A stretch of 64,000 nucleotides of DNA from Chloroflexota bacterium. GTDB lineage: Bacteria > Chloroflexota > Anaerolineae > Anaerolineales > DRMV01. Position 1 is the first letter of the stretch. Every line of letters begins with the position of its first letter. The stretch is from contig DRMV01000041.1 in assembly GCA_011322445.1 (NCBI GenBank), forward strand, positions 1 through 64,000. Direction: 5' to 3'. The notes beneath the pieces were generated by a model, which was not told the origin of the DNA, ran no database searches, and saw only the letters and a program-made list of their open reading frames with translations. A program made the position numbers and the translations under genes. Positions 46,440-54,543 of the stretch are shown here, piece by piece.

Positions 46440-46468
46440 TTGGCTTCTGCCTCGCTTTCGGCTACAAT
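46440..46468 (+). promoter_or_regulatory. Promoter of holB, probably leaderless
   Basis: TTGGCT (46440-46445), 17-bp spacer, TACAAT (46463-46468), then six bases before the ATG. Transcription would start at the start codon. Confidence 0.6.
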
Positions 46469-46474
46469 GGGGGC

Positions 46475-47470
46475 ATGGCGTGGGATTTGATCGGGCACGC
46501 GTGGGCTGAGGAACTGCTGAAGGGGCATATTCGCCGCGGGGCCGTACGCCATGCTTACCTCATCACCGGTCCCAACGGCGTAGGCCGCCGCACCCTCGCC
46601 CTGCGTTTGGCCCAGGCGCTCACCTGCGAGCAGCCCCCCGCGCCGGGGGAAGCCTGCGGCGTGTGCCGCAACTGCCGTCAGATAGCCAGCGAGCAGCACC
46701 CCGACTTGCACATTGTCCGGCGGGCGGAAGGCACGCGCGTCGTCAAGGTGGAGCAAATCCGTGCACTGGAGCGTTTGCTGGCGCTGACGCCGCGGGCGGC
46801 GCCTTATCGGGTGGCGTTGTTGCTCAACTTTGAGGAAGCCCATCCCAGCGCGGCCAATGCTTTGCTCAAAACGCTGGAAGAGCCGCCGCCTCATGTGGTG
46901 CTGTTGCTCACGGCGGAAAGCGCCGAAGCGCTTTTGCCCACGGTGGTTTCCCGCTGCGAGGTGCTGCGGCTGCGCCCCCTCAACCCCGCGGCCCTGGCCG
47001 AGGCGCTCCAGCGCTGCCACGGCATGCCGGCGGAAGAGGCTGAATTTCTGGCGCACCTTTCCGGCGGCAGGCCGGGCTATGCCCTGCGCCTGCACCAGAC
47101 CCCCGAACTGCTGGAAGCCCGCACCGAAGCCCTGGAAAACCTGCTGGCGCTGCTCCCCGCCGACCGCATCCGCCGGTTTGCCTTTGCCGAAGACGCCGCC
47201 AAAGACCGTTCTACCCTGGTGGCGTTGTTGACAGTGTGGCTTTCCTTCTGGCGGGATGTGCTCATGGTGGCTTCCGGCGCGCCCTCGGCGCTCACCAACA
47301 TTGACTATCGCGCGCATCTGGAAGCCCTGGCGGCTGTCGTTCCGCCGGAGCGCGCGCTCGCCGTGGTGCAGGCCATCCTTCAGGCCCTCGATGATGTGGA
47401 CCATTATGTCAACACCCGTCTGGTGGCTGAAAACCTGATGCTGGCCTTCCCCCTAATTCCTAATTCCTGA
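46475..47470 (+). CDS. holB: DNA polymerase III delta' subunit
   Basis: 331 aa. Clamp-loader subunit. Starts WDLIGHAWAEELLKGHIRRG; the P-loop reads GPNGVGRRT with Arg in place of the catalytic Lys, as expected for an ATPase-dead delta'. Zinc module CGVCRNC, NALLKTLEEPPPHVVLLLT and the VVSRCEV arginine-finger motif follow. ATG 46475 gives the family's usual N-terminus. First gene of a four-gene plus-strand run. Confidence 0.92.
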   Translation: MAWDLIGHAWAEELLKGHIRRGAVRHAYLITGPNGVGRRTLALRLAQALTCEQPPAPGEACGVCRNCRQIASEQHPDLHIVRRAEGTRVVKVEQIRALERLLALTPRAAPYRVALLLNFEEAHPSAANALLKTLEEPPPHVVLLLTAESAEALLPTVVSRCEVLRLRPLNPAALAEALQRCHGMPAEEAEFLAHLSGGRPGYALRLHQTPELLEARTEALENLLALLPADRIRRFAFAEDAAKDRSTLVALLTVWLSFWRDVLMVASGAPSALTNIDYRAHLEALAAVVPPERALAVVQAILQALDDVDHYVNTRLVAENLMLAFPLIPNS

Positions 47471-47491
47471 TTCCTCCCTTTTCCCATTCTG

Positions 47492-48490
47492 ATGCCTATG
47501 CACTTCGATGCTTCCCTTCCCCCTTTACCGCTTCGCGATGTGCCTCCGGTGGCGCAGGCTGCCGAGGCGACGGGGTTCGCTGCTATTTGGACGACCGAGA
47601 CGCAGCACAACCCCTTTCTGCCGCATCCGCTGATTGCCGAACACACCCGCCGTTTGCAAATGGGCACCGCGGTGGCGATTGCCTTTGCCCGCAGCCCCGC
47701 CGACCTGGCCTACACCGCGTGGGATCTGGCCGCGGTCTCCGGTGGCCGGTTCATCTTGGGGTTGGGCACCCAGGTCAAGGCACACATCACCCGCCGCTTT
47801 GGCATGGCATGGCCCGACTCGGTGGTGGGCAAACTGCGGGAAGAAATTCAAGCCATTCGTGCTTTTTGGCGCACCTGGCAACACGGTGAAAGGCTCAATT
47901 TCCGCGGCGAATATTACAAACTGACGCTGATGTCGCCGTTTTTCAACCCTGGCCCGATAGAGCACCCTGATATTCCCATTTACATCGCGGGTGTCAACAC
48001 CGGGCTGGCGCGGTTGGCGGGTGAGGCCGCCGATGGCTTCCTGGTGCATCCCTTCCACACGGTGCGCTACCTGCAGGAAGTGCTGCTCCCGGCTATCAAC
48101 GAGGGCGCGGCCAAGGCGACGCGTCCCCGCCCGCAAATTCAACTGACTGCTTTCGTGGTGACCGACGCCGAAGAGGAAAATTTCGTGCGCTCGCAGATTG
48201 CGTTCTACGCGAGCACGCCTTCTTACCGGCGGGTCATGCGCTTGCATGGCTGGGAAGATGTGGCCGAGCGGCTTTCCGCCCTCGCTGCCCGCGGCCAGTG
48301 GGAAGCCATGCCCGCGCTGGTTTCCGACGAAATGCTGCACACTTTTGCCGTCGTGGCTTCCCCCGCCGAGTTGCCGGCGGCTTTGGAAGAGCGTTACCGT
48401 GGGCTTGCCGACCGGTTGAGCCTCTATACCCCCTTCGTCCCCGGCCAGAAAGACGACCTCTGGCAACGGCTTACGCGCCACTTCAACTAA
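47492..48490 (+). CDS. Luciferase-like (LLM) flavin/F420 oxidoreductase
   Basis: 332 aa. TIM-barrel LLM family, probably using F420 or FMN: AAEATGFAAIWTTETQHNPF, MGTAVAIAFARSPADLAYTA, GRFILGLGTQVKAHI, FRGEYYKLTLMSPF, PIYIAGVNTGLARLAGEAAD. Closest by eye to the F420-dependent TIGR03617-type group. Substrate unknown. It begins 21 nt after holB; the M16-like gene starts 3 nt after its stop. Confidence 0.85.
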   Translation: MPMHFDASLPPLPLRDVPPVAQAAEATGFAAIWTTETQHNPFLPHPLIAEHTRRLQMGTAVAIAFARSPADLAYTAWDLAAVSGGRFILGLGTQVKAHITRRFGMAWPDSVVGKLREEIQAIRAFWRTWQHGERLNFRGEYYKLTLMSPFFNPGPIEHPDIPIYIAGVNTGLARLAGEAADGFLVHPFHTVRYLQEVLLPAINEGAAKATRPRPQIQLTAFVVTDAEEENFVRSQIAFYASTPSYRRVMRLHGWEDVAERLSALAARGQWEAMPALVSDEMLHTFAVVASPAELPAALEERYRGLADRLSLYTPFVPGQKDDLWQRLTRHFN

Positions 48491-48493
48491 ACC

Positions 48494-49768
48494 ATGACCC
48501 TCACTCGTTCCATTCCCGGCCCTGACGACATCACCCGCACCACCCTACCCAACGGCATCACCGTGCTGACGCGCCCCAACTTTCAGAGCCAGTCGGTGGT
48601 GCTGAGCGGCTTCCTGCAGGTGGGCGCGCTGTTTGACCCTGATGAGAAACTTGGCCTGGCGCGCTTCACCGCTGGCATGTTGCTGCGCGGCACCGAGCAT
48701 TACACCTTCGACGGCCTCTACGACCTGCTGGAAGCCAACGGGGCGCGCCTTGCTTTCAGCGGGCATACCCACACCACCGGCTTTAGCGGCAAGGCGTTGG
48801 CCGAAGACTTGCCCCTGTTGCTGCGCCTGCTGGATGAGGCCCTGCGCCGTCCTACCTTCCCGCCCAACGAAGTGGAGAAATTGCGCGCCCAGTGGTTGAC
48901 CTCTTTGGCGCTGCGGGCGCAAGATACCGCCGAAATGGCCGAACTGGTCTTCGCCCGTCTGGTCTACGGCGACCATCCTTACGCCCGCCCCGATGAGGGT
49001 TACCCCGAGACCATTCAGGCCATCAGCCGCGACGATGTAGCGGCTTTCCACCGGGCGCACTATGGCCCGCGCGGCATGGTGATTGCGGTGGTCGGGGCGG
49101 TTTCCCCCGAGGCGGCGGTGGAAGCCGTCGCCGCGGCCCTGGGCGAATGGCAGAACCCGGGGCAGCCTGCCCCGCCTCAACTGCCGCCCCTGCGCCCGTT
49201 GGAAAAGACCGCGCGTGCCCATGCGCCCATCCCCGGCAAGAGCCAGTGCGATGTGGTGGTGGGGGCCGCAGGCCCGGCGCGTGCCGACGCCGACTACCTG
49301 CCCGCGATGGTCGGCAACACGATTTTGGGGCGCTTTGGCCTCATGGGACGCATTGGCGACGCGGTGCGCGAGCAGGCCGGGCTGGCCTACTACGCCTACT
49401 CTGAACTGCACGGCGGCTATGGTCCCGGCCCGTGGGAGGTCAACGCCGGCGTTGCGCCGCAGCACGTGGAAAAAGCCCTCGACCTCATCATCGCTGAAAT
49501 CCGCCGCTTCGCGACCGAACCGGTGACGGCCGAGGAACTGGCCGACGCCCAGGCCGGCATTATCGGCAGCCTGCCGCTGAGTTTTGAGAGCAATCACGGC
49601 GTGGCGGGCGCACTGCTGACCATGGAGCGTTATGGCCTGGGGCTGGATTATTACCGCTGCTTTGCCGATCTGGTGCGCGCCGTGACGCCTGAAGCCATTC
49701 TGGAAACAGCCCGCCGTTACCTCGACCCCGACCGCCTGGCGGTGGCCGTGGCCGGGGAAATCGATTGA
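48494..49768 (+). CDS. M16-fold peptidase homologue lacking the zinc motif
   Basis: 424 aa, two M16 repeats: NGITVLTRPNFQSQSVVLSG onward and the second half with GNTILGRFGLMGRIGDAVRE and AGLAYYAYSELHGGYGPGP. The zinc motif HxxEH, expected in GLAHFxEHM, is replaced by GLARFTAGM (residues 54-62), so all three key residues are absent and it should be proteolytically inactive. Such subunits normally pair with an active M16 encoded next door, which is not present here. Confidence 0.85.
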   Translation: MTLTRSIPGPDDITRTTLPNGITVLTRPNFQSQSVVLSGFLQVGALFDPDEKLGLARFTAGMLLRGTEHYTFDGLYDLLEANGARLAFSGHTHTTGFSGKALAEDLPLLLRLLDEALRRPTFPPNEVEKLRAQWLTSLALRAQDTAEMAELVFARLVYGDHPYARPDEGYPETIQAISRDDVAAFHRAHYGPRGMVIAVVGAVSPEAAVEAVAAALGEWQNPGQPAPPQLPPLRPLEKTARAHAPIPGKSQCDVVVGAAGPARADADYLPAMVGNTILGRFGLMGRIGDAVREQAGLAYYAYSELHGGYGPGPWEVNAGVAPQHVEKALDLIIAEIRRFATEPVTAEELADAQAGIIGSLPLSFESNHGVAGALLTMERYGLGLDYYRCFADLVRAVTPEAILETARRYLDPDRLAVAVAGEID

Positions 49769-49805
49769 CCCGCGCGAGGCGGCGGTGATCTTTTGGAAGC
49801 CCGGT

Positions 49806-51050
49806 ATGAGCGAAACTTATGAGGTGCAACTGACAACCTGGGCTTATGGCGGTGAGGCGCTGGGGCGGCTGGAAGACGGTCGCGCTGTGTTCGTGCCGTT
49901 GGCCCTCCCCGGTGAGCGGGTGCGCGTGCGCCTGACGGAAGACAAGCCCCGTTACGCCCGCGGGGAAGTTACGGCGCTTTTGGAAGCCGCTGCCGACCGG
50001 GTTGCGCCTCGTTGTCCGCTTTATGGGCGTTGTGGCGGTTGTCATTATCAGCACGTGGCCTACGCGGCTCAATTGACCGCGAAGCGGGCTATTGTGCGCG
50101 ATCAACTCGTCCGCATTGGCAAGTTCCCCGACCCCGCGGTGGCACCCACGGTGCCTTCGCCTGCCGTGTGGGGCTATCGTAACCACATCCAGATGCACCT
50201 TTCGCCGGAGGGGCGACTGGGGTTTCGCGCCCCCCGCTCGGCAGAGGTTGTGCCCGCGGAAGATTGTCTGCTGGCAGCCCAGCCGTTGCGCGACCTCATT
50301 CCGCACCTGGTGCTGGAAGCCGGAAGCGGTGTGGAGCGTGTCCATCTGCGGGTGGGGGCGGGCGATGAGGTGTTGCTTTGGCTGCGGGGGCAGCGCCCCG
50401 CGCCGCCTGCCTTCCAGGTGGATTTCCCCCTTTCGGCGGTGTACACCAACCCGGAAGGGGCAGCCTTTGTGCTTGCGGGGCGTGGCTTCCTGCCTATGGA
50501 GGTGAAAGGAAAGGTTTTCCGCGTTTCGGCGGCTTCGTTCTTCCAGGTCAACCTCGCGGTGGCCGAAGCCATGATCGACCACCTGTTGGAACACCTGCCG
50601 CTGACGCCGCGTGCCCGGCTGCTGGAACTTTACAGTGGTGTGGGACTGTTCAGTGCTTTCCTGGCGCCGCAGGTGGGGGAACTTGTGGCGGTGGAGTCTT
50701 CGCCGGAAGCCTGCTATGATTTTGGCGCCAATTTAGATGCTTTCGACCATGTCGCGCTTTATGAAGCCCCGGCGGCGATGGCGCTGGAACACCTCGCTGC
50801 CCAGGGCTTCCAGCCGGATGTGGCGGTGCTCGACCCGCCCCGCAGCGGCCTCAGCCGCGCGGCATTGGATGGCCTGATGGCGCTTGCCCCCGCGATGGTG
50901 GCTTATGTTTCTTGCGACCCCGCGACCCTGGCTCGCGATGGCCGCCGTATGGCGCGCCACGGCTATCGTTTGGTGCATATCACGCCTTTCGATATGTTCC
51001 CCCAGACTTATCACATCGAAACCATCAGCCTTTGGGAGCGGCGCCGCTAA
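49806..51050 (+). CDS. 23S rRNA/tRNA uracil-C5 methyltransferase
   Basis: 414 aa. RlmD/RlmCD/TrmA family. N-terminal TRAM domain (TTWAYGGEALGRLEDGRAVF), a [4Fe-4S] site CPLYGRCGGCHYQ (Cys70, 76, 79 plus the later EDC), SAM site LLELYSGVGLFSAFLAPQ, VLDPPRSG and the catalytic Cys in VAYVSCDPATLARD. The exact target base cannot be read from sequence. ATG 49806 is preferred to an upstream GTG because the TRAM domain begins right after it. Confidence 0.9.
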   Translation: MSETYEVQLTTWAYGGEALGRLEDGRAVFVPLALPGERVRVRLTEDKPRYARGEVTALLEAAADRVAPRCPLYGRCGGCHYQHVAYAAQLTAKRAIVRDQLVRIGKFPDPAVAPTVPSPAVWGYRNHIQMHLSPEGRLGFRAPRSAEVVPAEDCLLAAQPLRDLIPHLVLEAGSGVERVHLRVGAGDEVLLWLRGQRPAPPAFQVDFPLSAVYTNPEGAAFVLAGRGFLPMEVKGKVFRVSAASFFQVNLAVAEAMIDHLLEHLPLTPRARLLELYSGVGLFSAFLAPQVGELVAVESSPEACYDFGANLDAFDHVALYEAPAAMALEHLAAQGFQPDVAVLDPPRSGLSRAALDGLMALAPAMVAYVSCDPATLARDGRRMARHGYRLVHITPFDMFPQTYHIETISLWERRR

Positions 51051-51090
51051 AAACGTGACAAATGCCCAAAAAAGGGGTGCCATTCATCGC

Positions 51091-51119
51091 TGGACAGCGG
51101 TGGATAAACCCCCTACAAT
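51091..51119 (+). promoter_or_regulatory. Strong promoter followed by an attenuator-like hairpin
   Basis: TGGACA (51091-51096), 17-bp spacer, TACAAT (51114-51119). The -35 overlaps an imperfect palindrome (CATCGCTG/CAGCGGTG, 51086-51103) that could bind a regulator. Confidence 0.65.
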
Positions 51120-51123
51120 GACA

Positions 51124-51153
51124 ACGGTAGCAGTAGGTGTGCTGCCGTTTTTT
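51124..51153 (+). terminator. Attenuator-like terminator in the leader of a small membrane gene
   Basis: ACGGTAGCA (51124-51132) pairs with TGCTGCCGT (51140-51148), one G-U, followed by TTTTTT. It begins about 5 nt after the -10 box and ends 24 nt before the next ribosome site. It may stop read-through from the methyltransferase gene, or attenuate the new transcript. Confidence 0.7.
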
Positions 51154-51177
51154 ATTCGTTACTTGGCGGGAGGGGCC

Positions 51178-51636
51178 ATGCTGCGCTGGTCGTTTCTTCA
51201 TGGAATTATCTTCGGCCTGCCCCTGGTGGTGCTGACGGTGCTGTGCGTCTCGTATAGCAGCAAGTTGGGCAAGGTGCGCCCGTGGCTGCGGCAACATCGG
51301 CCTTCGTTACAGCGGTGGGGGTGGGCAAGTATGCTGTTTTTTGCCTGGCTCACACCGTTGAGCGGCATGGTGGTGATGTATGTTCACCCCGAAGCGTGGA
51401 CGGCAGGGCACGCGGGGTGGCGCAGCCTGGGGTTGCCGTGGATGGCTTCCTGGGGGATGATGGTGCCTGTGGCGGCCACGACGTGCGTGTATCTGGCGCG
51501 GCGCGCCCGCCGACGCGCGTTGACCCCAACCTGGTATCGCCGCGGGTTGTGGGTTTTGATGACGGTGGCTTTGGGTAACACCTTGCTGGCTGCCCTGTTG
51601 GGTAGTATGACGGCGCAAGGCATTTTCTACCACTGA
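51178..51636 (+). CDS. Small four-helix membrane protein, unknown function
   Basis: 152 aa from ATG 51178, which has GGGAGGGG at ideal spacing; longer starts run through the terminator hairpin. Four predicted helices (about 6-24, 46-65, 82-100, 122-145). Notable residues are two His and several Trp in the second loop (MYVHPEAWTAGHAGWR). I do not recognise the family. It lies 18 nt before another small membrane gene, and both may form one membrane complex. Confidence 0.6.
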   Translation: MLRWSFLHGIIFGLPLVVLTVLCVSYSSKLGKVRPWLRQHRPSLQRWGWASMLFFAWLTPLSGMVVMYVHPEAWTAGHAGWRSLGLPWMASWGMMVPVAATTCVYLARRARRRALTPTWYRRGLWVLMTVALGNTLLAALLGSMTAQGIFYH

Positions 51637-51654
51637 GTTTGGTGAGGACAAAGC

Positions 51655-51993
51655 ATGGCATTGCCGCTTCATCAGGAAGAATTCATGGACGGGCGGGAAG
51701 CCGCTGCGATGACCGCTGCTGGCGTTGGCATTTTGGCTTTGGGGTTGGTGATGCCGGTGGGAGCATGGCTGATCACGGTGATCGGCGCCCCCTGCCAGTG
51801 GACGCGGCCGGTGTTGTCGGCGCTGGCGCTGGCGATCTGGGGTGGCACGTGGATGGGGCTGCGTTTGCGCTGGCGCGGCCGGGCGCAACCGGCGCGCCGG
51901 GTTGTTTTCGTGATGGGTGGATTGGTGCTGCTGGGGTTGATTGCGGGCTCACCCTGGCTTGTCGTGTTCTGGCATCATGCGATGTTGCCATAG
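51655..51993 (+). CDS. Small three-helix membrane protein, unknown function
   Basis: 112 aa. Predicted helices near 18-42, 50-70 and 82-105, ending in VVFWHHAMLP. Not recognised. GAGGAC precedes the ATG. Likely co-transcribed with the preceding membrane gene. Confidence 0.55.
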   Translation: MALPLHQEEFMDGREAAAMTAAGVGILALGLVMPVGAWLITVIGAPCQWTRPVLSALALAIWGGTWMGLRLRWRGRAQPARRVVFVMGGLVLLGLIAGSPWLVVFWHHAMLP

Positions 51994-52034
51994 CCTTGGG
52001 TAACGCAGGAGGTTGTGAGCAGGGCGCAGGGGGC

Positions 52035-52052
52035 TTGTACCAATTTGCACAA
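52035..52052 (+). promoter_or_regulatory. Candidate Rex operator
   Basis: An 18-bp imperfect inverted repeat TTGTACCAATTTGCACAA (14 of 18 symmetric), with the TTGT-N10-ACAA form of Rex sites, overlaps the -35 box of the rex promoter. It suggests autorepression when NADH is low. Confidence 0.5.
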
Positions 52053-52073
52053 ATGCCTGAAATCTGGTAAATT
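52045..52073 (+). promoter_or_regulatory. rex promoter
   Basis: TTGCAC (52045-52050), 17-bp spacer, TAAATT with an upstream TGG (52065-52073). Confidence 0.55.
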
Positions 52074-52109
52074 ATGCTCAAGTCATTCTGTTGCCCAGGG
52101 AGAGGGTTT

Positions 52110-52730
52110 ATGATGAGCCGCCAAATTCCCCATATTGTTGTCAGTCGTTTACCGATTTACCTGCGGGCTTTGGAACACGCGCTGGCGGAGGGGCTGACTT
52201 GCATTTCTTCGCAGGAGTTGAGCGAGCGGTTGGGTGTTTCGGCAGCCCAGATTCGGAAAGATTTGTCGATGTTTGGCGAATATGGCAAGCAAGGGCGGGG
52301 ATACCCTGTTGAAGCGTTGATTGCAGCCCTGCGCAGCCATTTGCACGTGGATAAAGTGTGGGATGTGGTGCTGGTGGGTGTGGGCGACCTGGGACACGCC
52401 TTGGCGCGCTACAAAGGCTTTGCTGAGCGCGGCTTTCGCATTGCCATGGCGTTTGACAAAGACCCCGCCAAAATCGGCAGCCAGGCGGGCGATTTGGTGG
52501 TGGAAGACATTCGCACCATGGCTCGTCGCGTGCAGGAGGCGGGCATTCAGATTGGCATGATTGCCACCCCCGCCGCGGCGGCCCAGGAAGTCGCGAACGC
52601 CCTGGTGTTTGCCGGTGTGCGGGCTATTCTCAACTATGCCCCTATCCATCTCACCCTGCCCGAAGACGTGCGGGTGGAGTATCTCGACCCCGTCATTCCG
52701 CTGCAGCGGATGACCTATTATCTGGAATGA
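52110..52730 (+). CDS. rex: Redox-sensing repressor Rex
   Basis: 206 aa. Winged-helix DNA-binding domain (VVSRLPIYLRALEHALAEGL, ISSQELSERLGVSAAQIRKD, FGEYGKQGRGYPV) followed by a Rossmann NAD(H) domain (VVLVGVGDLGHALARYKGF) and the domain-swap helix. Senses the NADH/NAD ratio and represses fermentation and respiration genes. ATG 52110 follows GGGAGAGGG; ATG 52113 is equally possible. Confidence 0.94.
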   Translation: MMSRQIPHIVVSRLPIYLRALEHALAEGLTCISSQELSERLGVSAAQIRKDLSMFGEYGKQGRGYPVEALIAALRSHLHVDKVWDVVLVGVGDLGHALARYKGFAERGFRIAMAFDKDPAKIGSQAGDLVVEDIRTMARRVQEAGIQIGMIATPAAAAQEVANALVFAGVRAILNYAPIHLTLPEDVRVEYLDPVIPLQRMTYYLE

Positions 52731-52789
52731 GGCTGGGCGGCGGGGCGCCAAGCCAGTTCGCGCCTGCTCCCGAGATTGTGCCCCTTTCG

Positions 52790-52820
52790 CCCCCAGGTGC
52801 GCTTGCGCCTGGGGGATTTT
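52790..52820 (+). terminator. rex terminator
   Basis: CCCCCAGGTGC pairs with GCGCCTGGGGG (one G-U), followed by ATTTTG. Confidence 0.75.
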
Positions 52821-52913
52821 GCTTCCGGTCAGGAAGCGACGGGCGAGGTTTCGGAAACCCAGGCGGGCGCTTAAGTAAAGAGGGGAGCCCCACCTTAGAG
52901 CGGCCGGGCGCGT

Positions 52914-52942
52914 TTGACGCCCCGCGAGGTTACAAGTATAAT
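52914..52942 (+). promoter_or_regulatory. Strong promoter of the DUF4388-GTPase unit
   Basis: TTGACG (52914-52919), 17-bp spacer, TATAAT (52937-52942): the closest match to a sigma-70 promoter in the window. The ATG is 65 nt farther on. Confidence 0.8.
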
Positions 52943-53007
52943 TCTTTTGCTTTCGCGCTCGTGGCAGGTGGTGCCGCGGGCAAAATGCTATCCATCAGGG
53001 AGCCATC

Positions 53008-53829
53008 ATGGCGCTCAAGGGAAACTTGCGTGATTTTTCCATCACGCAATTGCTTAATCTTGTCAACCTGGCCCGCAAAACAGGGATGTTATACATCCGC
53101 GGTGCAGAGGCCAAAGCGGAAATTTATTTTCGGGAAGGCAAACTGGCCTACGCCGCGATGAGCCACCAGCCTAACGACCTTGCTTCGGTGCTCTATCGCG
53201 AAAAGAAACTCAGTGCGGGGCAATATAAAGCCATCAAAGCCCGTAAAGAGCCGATGAACGACAAGGCGTTGGGGCTGTTGCTGGTCAATGCGGGCTATCT
53301 ATCCCAGGAAGAGATTTTACAATGCCTGCAAGCGGCCTATGTGGGCGTGGTCAAACGCCTTTTTGCATGGGCTGAAGGGTATTTTGAGTTCGACGGCAAA
53401 GCGCCGCCGCCCCCCGGCCGCATTCTCGTGCGGGTGGATTTGGAAAACCTCATCATTGAGGGCGCGCGCCAGTTGCGGGAATGGGAACAACTGCAAAATG
53501 AAATCCCCGACCTGGATATGGCCCTCAAATTCACCGACCGTCCCGACACCAACCTGCGCAAGCTGAGCCTGAGCGTGGAAGAGTGGCGGGTCGTTTCGTT
53601 CATTAACCCCAAGAACACCATCCGCCAAATTGCCCGCGCCACCAAGATGAACGACCTGGAAATCCGTCGCATTGTATATGGTTTGCTCCAGGCCGGGTTG
53701 GTGGAACTCGTGCGGCCTGAACACAAACCGGCGCCCCCGCGCCCCATTCATACTGCTCTGGAAGGCAAAACCAAAGACGAACAGCGCTCGCTGGTCAATC
53801 GTCTGATTTCCCGCATTCGCGGCCTCTAA
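53008..53829 (+). CDS. DUF4388 protein
   Basis: 273 aa. N-terminal DUF4388/PATAN-type domain (MALKGNLRDFSITQLLNLVN, GMLYIRGAEAKAEIYFREGK), a helical middle, and a C-terminal winged-helix-like part (NTIRQIARATKMNDLEIRRI). DUF4388 proteins accompany Ras-like GTPases and two-component systems. The GTPase gene follows after 48 nt, so this is probably its partner or effector. Confidence 0.82.
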   Translation: MALKGNLRDFSITQLLNLVNLARKTGMLYIRGAEAKAEIYFREGKLAYAAMSHQPNDLASVLYREKKLSAGQYKAIKARKEPMNDKALGLLLVNAGYLSQEEILQCLQAAYVGVVKRLFAWAEGYFEFDGKAPPPPGRILVRVDLENLIIEGARQLREWEQLQNEIPDLDMALKFTDRPDTNLRKLSLSVEEWRVVSFINPKNTIRQIARATKMNDLEIRRIVYGLLQAGLVELVRPEHKPAPPRPIHTALEGKTKDEQRSLVNRLISRIRGL

Positions 53830-53877
53830 GCACCTTGGAAGTCCCCTTTCAATGATTTTTGACCGAGGAATTATGCC

Positions 53878-54417
53878 ATGCAGACTGTAAAAATTGTGGT
53901 GACCGGCCCCTTCAACGCAGGCAAAACGGCCTTCATCCAAACAGTGAGCGAGATCGACGTGGTTGCGACGGAACGCAAAATCACCAGTGAGGCCGAAAGG
54001 GTGAAAGATACAACCACCGTCGCGATGGATTTTGGCCGCATCACCGTCGACGAAGACCTGGTGCTCTACCTCTTCGGCACCCCTGGGCAACGTCGCTTTG
54101 ATTTTATGTGGGAAATCCTCTCTGAAGGGATGTTGGGCTTTATTGTGCTGGTCGATAGCACCCGCCCCGAGACCTTCCGAGAGGCTCGTAGCATTCTGGA
54201 GACCTTCCGGGCCTACGCGCCTACGCCCTACGTGGTGGCCGCCAACAAACAAGATATGGAGGACGCCTGGGACCTGGAAGACATGCGCATTGCCCTGCGG
54301 CTGGATTCCCGCGTGAAGTTGCTGCCCTGCGTGGCAACCGACAAAGAATCGGTGAAAAAAGTGTTGCTGGAATTGTTGTTCAGCATCATGGAGGAAATTG
54401 ACGGCGGCCAGGCGTAG
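53878..54417 (+). CDS. Ras-like small GTPase (MglA-related)
   Basis: 179 aa. G1 GPFNAGKTAF, G3 LFGTPGQRRFDFMW, G4 AANKQD. The usual G3 Asp is replaced (FGTPGQ), as in several bacterial members. Bacterial GTPases of this type set cell polarity or regulate signalling. ATG preceded by GAGGAA. Coupled with the DUF4388 gene; GEF/GAP proteins are not obvious nearby. Confidence 0.85.
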   Translation: MQTVKIVVTGPFNAGKTAFIQTVSEIDVVATERKITSEAERVKDTTTVAMDFGRITVDEDLVLYLFGTPGQRRFDFMWEILSEGMLGFIVLVDSTRPETFREARSILETFRAYAPTPYVVAANKQDMEDAWDLEDMRIALRLDSRVKLLPCVATDKESVKKVLLELLFSIMEEIDGGQA

Positions 54418-54483
54418 CCTTGCCACGGCTCACGCCGCCCGGCGAGAACGGCGGCCAGCGGTCTTGTGTACCGGCGAGCAAGG

Positions 54484-54507
54484 GCGGGGCTTTCAGGCCT
54501 CGCTTTT
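54484..54507 (+). terminator. Weak terminator after the GTPase gene
   Basis: GCGGGGC pairs with GCCTCGC (one G-U), followed by TTTTCT. Confidence 0.5.
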
Positions 54508-54543
54508 CTCACCTTCCTCGGCATCCTAACCATTGAGGCCATC

